Assembly: GCA_012514545.1 (NCBI GenBank)
Contig: JAAZAC010000002.1
Coordinates: forward strand, 1-19,335
Length of the DNA: 19,335 nt
Source of the DNA: Actinomycetales bacterium
Lineage (GTDB): Bacteria > Actinomycetota > Actinomycetes > Actinomycetales > Cellulomonadaceae
Reading direction: 5' to 3'
Program-made: the position numbers and the translations under genes
The notes under the pieces: generated by a model
What the model was told of the DNA's origin: nothing
Database searches by the model: none
Seen by the model: only the letters and a program-made list of their open reading frames with translations
In this document: one piece after another, positions 14,871-19,335 of the stretch
Layout of the letters: each line of letters starts with the position of its first letter
Position numbering within the stretch: position 1 is the first letter of the stretch

Positions 14871-14938
14871 ACCCCCTCAACGGCCGGGCGGCCCGGAAGG
14901 TTGAGCCCCGCAGGCGGCCGGTTGGCTACCGTCGGACC

Positions 14939-15625
14939 ATGCTGCGCGCGCCGGGTCCCCGCCGCGCCGTCGCGCGCCCCGGGCGGCGCACGCTGCGGGC
15001 GGGCGGCGCCGCCGCCGTGGCGGTGTGGCTCGGCCTCCTCGGCGCGTGCGCCCCCGAGCCGCCGGAGCCGCTGCCCGACGTCGTCGTCCGGCTCGCGCCG
15101 GAGGACGTCCGGGCGCTGCCGCCGACGCCGACCCCCACGCCGACGCCGACCCCCACGCCCACCCCGACGCCGACGCCGACGGAGACGTCGGCGCCCGCGC
15201 GCCCGGCCGCGCCCCGGCCGGCCCCGGCGCCGGCGGACGCGTCGGCGGCCGCGGAGGACCTGGTCTTCGCGCTCGCGAACGAGGCCCGCGCAGCGGCGGG
15301 GGTCGCGCCGCTCCAGCGCATGCCGGGGCTCGACGCCGTCGCGCGCGCGTGGTCGGCGACGCTCGCCACCGAGGGGCGCGACCTGGCGCACAACCCGAGC
15401 TTCAGCTCGCAGGTCCCGGCGGGCTGGTCCGCGGTCGCGGAGAACGTCGGCTGGTACGACGGGCCGGTGGACGCCGCCGAGGTCGCGCGCCTCATCCACG
15501 AGGAGTGGATGAAGTCGCCCGGCCACCGCGCGAACCTGCTCAACCCCGCCTACACCCACATCGGGGTGGGCGTGGCGCACGGGTCCAACGGCTGGTACCT
15601 CACGCAGAACTTCGGGGCCTACTGA
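14939..15625 (+). CDS. CAP-domain (SCP/PR1-like) lipoprotein with Thr-Pro linker
   Basis: 228 residues from ATG 14939; the upstream extension of the frame is a shadow of the sigma gene. There is no strong ribosome site, so a short or leaderless transcript is possible. A basic start and Ala-rich core lead to the lipobox LLGAC (Cys37), which marks a lipoprotein. A spacer of nine Thr-Pro pairs follows (about 63-80), probably crossing the cell wall. Residues about 100-228 form a CAP domain: FALANEARAAAGVAPLQ, AHNPSF, AENVGWYDG, LIHEEWMKSPGHRANLLNP and YLTQNFGAY. His and Glu of AHN, AENV and HEEW are the usual pocket residues of bacterial CAP proteins. Their biochemical role is mostly unknown (lipid, metal or wall binding). 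The gene is divergent from the sigma operon across 68 bp and may belong to its regulon. Confidence 0.9.
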   Translation: MLRAPGPRRAVARPGRRTLRAGGAAAVAVWLGLLGACAPEPPEPLPDVVVRLAPEDVRALPPTPTPTPTPTPTPTPTPTPTETSAPARPAAPRPAPAPADASAAAEDLVFALANEARAAAGVAPLQRMPGLDAVARAWSATLATEGRDLAHNPSFSSQVPAGWSAVAENVGWYDGPVDAAEVARLIHEEWMKSPGHRANLLNPAYTHIGVGVAHGSNGWYLTQNFGAY

Positions 15626-15670
15626 GCCCCTCGTGGGCTCGTGTGGGCGGCCGGCTCGTGGTGGCCGGCC
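15624..15670. terminator. Two hairpins between the CAP gene and the small minus-strand ORF
   Basis: GAGCCC (15624-15629) pairs with GGGCTC (15635-15640), starting inside the CAP stop codon. GGCCGGC (15649-15655) pairs with GCCGGCC (15664-15670) over an 8-nt loop. They lie in the 90-bp gap between two converging genes, where a bidirectional terminator is expected. No T-tract is present. Confidence 0.5.
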
Positions 15671-15715
15671 GGCCTCCCGAGCGGGGACCGGCGGGCCCGC
15701 GTGGGAACCGGTCGG

Positions 15716-15811
15716 TCAGAGCCGGATGCGGCGCGGGTTGCTCACGGTGGTGTAGATCGGGCCACCGGCGTCCTCCGCGCTCGGCCGCTCCGTGGTGCTC
15801 CTGTCGTCCAT
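15716..15811 (-). CDS. Possible 31-residue peptide gene
   Basis: The ATG at 15811 is preceded by GGAGGGAGGTG with a 4-6 base gap, one of the best ribosome sites in the window. The predicted peptide is 31 residues: MDDRSTTERPSAEDAGG, then PIYTTVSNPRRIRL. The first half is acidic and polar and ends in Gly-Gly; the second half is short, neutral to basic, with Tyr, Thr, Ser and a RRIRL end. This two-part design recalls ribosomally made, modified peptide precursors, but no modifying enzyme is visible nearby, so an ordinary small protein is equally possible. An unusually AT-rich patch (about 15827-15856) just upstream could hold its promoter. It follows the cupin gene on the same strand after 155 bp that include a strong hairpin. 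I do not recognise the family. Confidence 0.45.
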   Translation of the reverse strand: MDDRSTTERPSAEDAGGPIYTTVSNPRRIRL

Positions 15812-15912
15812 CCGGCACCTCCCTCCGAAATGATGGGATGACTTGACCAGTGTGCCGCATCGCTGGGCGTGCGCGCACCCGCGTCCCGTGAGACGTTCGA
15901 CACGCCCGGCCG

Positions 15913-15960
15913 CCGTCGGGCTCCCGGGGCACCCCGGGCAGTGGCCCGTCCCGCCGACGG
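15913..15960 (-). terminator. Strong nested hairpin after the cupin gene
   Basis: An inner stem CCCGGGG (15923-15929) / CCCCGGG (15932-15938) with a 2-nt loop is nested in an outer stem CCGTCGG (15913-15919) / CCGACGG (15954-15960). It starts 7 bases after the cupin stop on the minus strand, where a terminator is expected, and it separates the cupin from the small ORF. Confidence 0.6.
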
Positions 15961-15966
15961 CCGTCC

Positions 15967-16305
15967 TCAGCCGCGCGGCGGGAAGGGCGGCGCGAGGAAC
16001 GCGAGCAGCGTCACCCCGTCCCCGCCCGGCGCCGCGCGGTTCGCGGCGCGCAGCTCCTCGTCGCCGCGCAGCACGGCGAGCGACCCGGCGGGCAGCGGCA
16101 CCGGCCCGGCGTCGGTGTCGAGCGTCGCCTCGCCCTCGACGGCGTAGAGCAGCAGGTCGGAGGCCCCGTGGGTGTGGGGCGGCAGCTCCTGGCCGGGGGC
16201 GAGCCGGATGAGCCGGGCGTTGGACTGCGTCCCCTCGGCGAAGGGCACGGCGACGAACCGCGCGTCGTCGTAGCCGGGGGCGTCGGCGAGGCTGTGGATC
16301 TCCAT
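15967..16305 (-). CDS. Small cupin-domain protein
   Basis: 112 residues from ATG 16305 (MEIHSLADAPGYDDARFV). The frame opens upstream to a GTG at 16401, but the extra 32 residues look non-conserved and Arg-rich, so the shorter start is preferred; neither has a clear ribosome site. One beta-barrel cupin fold is visible: RLAPGQELPPHTHGASDLLL (cupin motif 1, with HTH supplying metal ligands), YAVEGEATL, then VPLPAGSLAVLRGDEELRAAN (motif 2). The His normally found in motif 2 is not evident, so metal binding may be partial. Such small stand-alone cupins often bind a metal or small ligand; no substrate can be named. The C-terminus ends in a hydrophobic LLAFLAPPFPP segment. It is divergent from the FtsH-family gene and is followed by a strong terminator hairpin. 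Confidence 0.85.
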   Translation of the reverse strand: MEIHSLADAPGYDDARFVAVPFAEGTQSNARLIRLAPGQELPPHTHGASDLLLYAVEGEATLDTDAGPVPLPAGSLAVLRGDEELRAANRAAPGGDGVTLLAFLAPPFPPRG

Positions 16306-16409
16306 CGGGCCAGTGTGGTCCCCCCCGCGCGGAGCGGTGCACCGGCGGCGGGGCGAGCAGGCCCGCCGCGACGCCGCCCGGCCCGCTGTGTCGAGGATCA
16401 CCCGCTCCG

Positions 16410-16425
16410 CGCCGTCCCGACGGCG
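16410..16425. promoter_or_regulatory. Palindrome CGCCGTC-CC-GACGGCG between cupin and FtsH genes
   Basis: A perfect 7-bp dyad around CC lies in the 164-bp divergent intergenic region, 45 bases before the FtsH-family start. It could be an operator for either gene. In DNA this rich in G and C short palindromes arise easily, so confidence is low. Confidence 0.3.
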
Positions 16426-16469
16426 TTCGTCCCCTCACGTCCGTCCGTGCCGCGTCCGATAACCCCTCG

Positions 16470-18473
<2,004 letters not shown>

Positions 18474-18476
18474 GGG

Positions 18477-18493
18477 GCCCGACCGGGTCGGGC
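18477..18493. terminator. Terminator-like hairpin after the FtsH-family gene
   Basis: GCCCGAC (18477-18483) and GTCGGGC (18487-18493) form a perfect 7-bp stem with a 3-nt loop, 3 bases after the protease stop and between two converging genes. It has no T-tract. Confidence 0.55.
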
Positions 18494-18505
18494 GCTCGGA
18501 GGGCC

Positions 18506-18577
18506 GCTCAGCCCGGCGCGTCCGCCCGTGCTCGGCCCGGCGCGTCCGGTCGCGCTCAGCCCGGCGTGTCCGCCCGC
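18506..18577. repeat. Three-copy 24-bp tandem repeat spanning the ABC ATPase stop codon
   Basis: Three 24-bp units at 18506-18529, 18530-18553 and 18554-18577 differ at only a few positions. The unit is close to GCTCAGCCCGGCGCGTCCGC plus 4 bases. The third unit contains the stop and last codons (ADTPG-stop) of the minus-strand ABC gene; the other two are copies lying just beyond the stop. In the first unit the stop triplet is kept, while in the middle unit it is changed to a sense codon. Confidence 0.8.
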
Positions 18578-19335
18578 GCGACCGCGCGGCGCAGCGCCCG
18601 GAGCAGCCCCGCCTCGGTGAGGCTCCCGACGATGCGGCCGTCGCCGTCGTGCACCGGGACCACCGGGCCGCCGGTCACCAGGGCGGCCAAGGCCGCGTCG
18701 AGCCGGTCGCCCAGGCGCACGCCGTCGCCGGTCGGGGCGGGCACTGGGGCGGGGACCGCGGCGCCGTCGGGCGGCTCGAGGTCGTCCGCGGCGAGCTCGG
18801 TGATCGGCAGGAGGCGCGCGGTGCGGCCCGCCCCCACGAAGTCCGCGACCATCCCGGGCGCCGGGTGCGCGAGGAGGGTGACGGCGTCGGCCACCTGCTC
18901 CACGTGACCGCCGTTGCTCATGACGACGATCCGGTCGCCGAGCCTGACGGCCTCGTCGACGTCGTGCGTGACGAAGATGACGGCCGTGCCGAGCCGGCGC
19001 TGGATGCGCCAGAACTCCTCCTGCAGCCGGCGGCGGCCCACCGGGTCGACCGCGCCGAACGGCTCGTCCATGAGCAGCACGGCCGGCTCGGCGGCGAGCG
19101 CCCGGGCCACGCCGACCCGCTGGCGCTCGCCGCCCGAGAGCTGGTGCGGGTAGCGGCGCGCGTACGTACCGGGGTCGAGGCCGACGAGCTCGAGCAGCTC
19201 GTCCGTGCGGGCGCGCGTGCGTTCGCGTGACCAGCCGAGCAGGACGGGGACCGTCGCGACGTTCTGCGCGACGGTGCGGTGCGGGAACAGGCCGACGTGC
19301 TGGATGACGTAGCCGATGCGGCGGCGCAGGGCCAC
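18556..19335 (-). CDS. Betaine/choline-type (OpuCA/ProV-like) ABC ATPase, N-terminus outside the window
   Basis: The last 259 codons are present and the frame runs off the right edge. The codon at the edge is GTG, but family alignment (ALRRRIGYVIQHVGLFPHRT) shows it is internal; the Walker A part, roughly 80-90 residues, is missing from view. Seen are the Q-loop (YVIQ), the signature LSGGERQRV, Walker B VLLMDEPFGAVD, and the H-loop VTHDVDEA. A C-terminal regulatory part follows, with at least one CBS-like stretch (GGPVVPVHDGDGRIVGSLTEAGLLRAL). 'RRKIGYVIQ..GLFPH' and a CBS tail are typical of ATPases for quaternary-amine osmoprotectant importers such as OpuA/OpuC, where CBS domains sense ionic strength. 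The insertion before the CBS part is Pro/Ala-rich. Permease and binding-protein genes would lie beyond the window. It converges with the FtsH-family gene. Confidence 0.88.
   Translation of the reverse strand: MALRRRIGYVIQHVGLFPHRTVAQNVATVPVLLGWSRERTRARTDELLELVGLDPGTYARRYPHQLSGGERQRVGVARALAAEPAVLLMDEPFGAVDPVGRRRLQEEFWRIQRRLGTAVIFVTHDVDEAVRLGDRIVVMSNGGHVEQVADAVTLLAHPAPGMVADFVGAGRTARLLPITELAADDLEPPDGAAVPAPVPAPTGDGVRLGDRLDAALAALVTGGPVVPVHDGDGRIVGSLTEAGLLRALRRAVARADTPG

Noticed and set aside
15120..15185. Repetitive ACSCCS DNA inside the CAP gene as a mobile or regulatory repeat
   Set aside because: It simply encodes the Thr-Pro spacer common in wall-spanning lipoproteins.
16306..16401. Longer cupin starting at GTG 16401
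   Set aside because: The extra residues are Arg/Cys-rich and unlike a cupin; the conserved start appears at ATG 16305, although no ribosome site decides it.

Overview
The window is very GC-rich (roughly 74% by eye), with dense, often overlapping genes, frequent GTG starts and GC-dominated third codon positions. This points to a high-GC actinobacterium. The protein families (ROK-controlled sugar ABC operon, SigE-family sigma factor, LLM flavin enzyme, short FtsH paralogue) would fit a soil member of the Micrococcales such as the Cellulomonas/Isoptericola group, but the genus is an inference.

Layout. 1-127: tail of an ABC ATPase (+). 186-1673 (-): membrane diguanylate cyclase-like GGDEF protein. 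1674-1962: gene-free spacer with an array of 12-bp repeats. 1963-2871 (+): luciferase-like flavin oxidoreductase. 2915-2938: a clear ROK-type operator. 2956-12132 (+): a seven-gene sugar operon, in order ROK repressor, two permeases, solute-binding lipoprotein, GH15, GH31 and an MFS transporter. 12065-12439 (-): VOC (glyoxalase-fold) protein converging on and overlapping the MFS gene. 12616-14870 (-): SigE-family sigma factor followed by a coupled single-span membrane protein, the likely anti-sigma or sensor. 14939-15625 (+): CAP-domain lipoprotein, divergent from the sigma gene. 15716-15811 (-): possible 31-residue peptide gene. 15967-16305 (-): cupin. 16470-18473 (+): FtsH-family protease. 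18556-19335 (-): partial betaine/choline-type (OpuCA/ProV-like) ABC ATPase with a CBS tail, running off the window.

How the genes work together. The central operon encodes a complete route except for the importer ATPase. The lipoprotein binds an oligosaccharide outside and the two permeases import it, probably powered by a shared MsiK-type ATPase encoded elsewhere. GH15 and GH31 lack signal peptides and would cut it in the cytoplasm. The adjacent GH15 + GH31 pair matches the arrangement described in Kribbella flavida, where a GH31 alpha-1,3-isomaltosidase and a GH15 isomaltose glucohydrolase degrade cyclobis-(1->6)-alpha-nigerosyl, the cyclic tetrasaccharide from alternan. A substrate of mixed alpha-1,3/alpha-1,6 glucan origin is therefore the best hypothesis here. 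The ROK protein probably represses the whole operon through the operator just in front of its own start.

The right half is a mix of small independent units. The most unusual are the sigma factor with an acidic xPDD repeat at its N-terminus, its partner with two apparently duplicated beta-sandwich-like modules and no zinc anti-sigma motif, the perfect inverted repeat upstream of the VOC gene, and the short peptide gene with a strong ribosome binding site. I found no RNA genes, insertion sequences, phage genes or CRISPR arrays.
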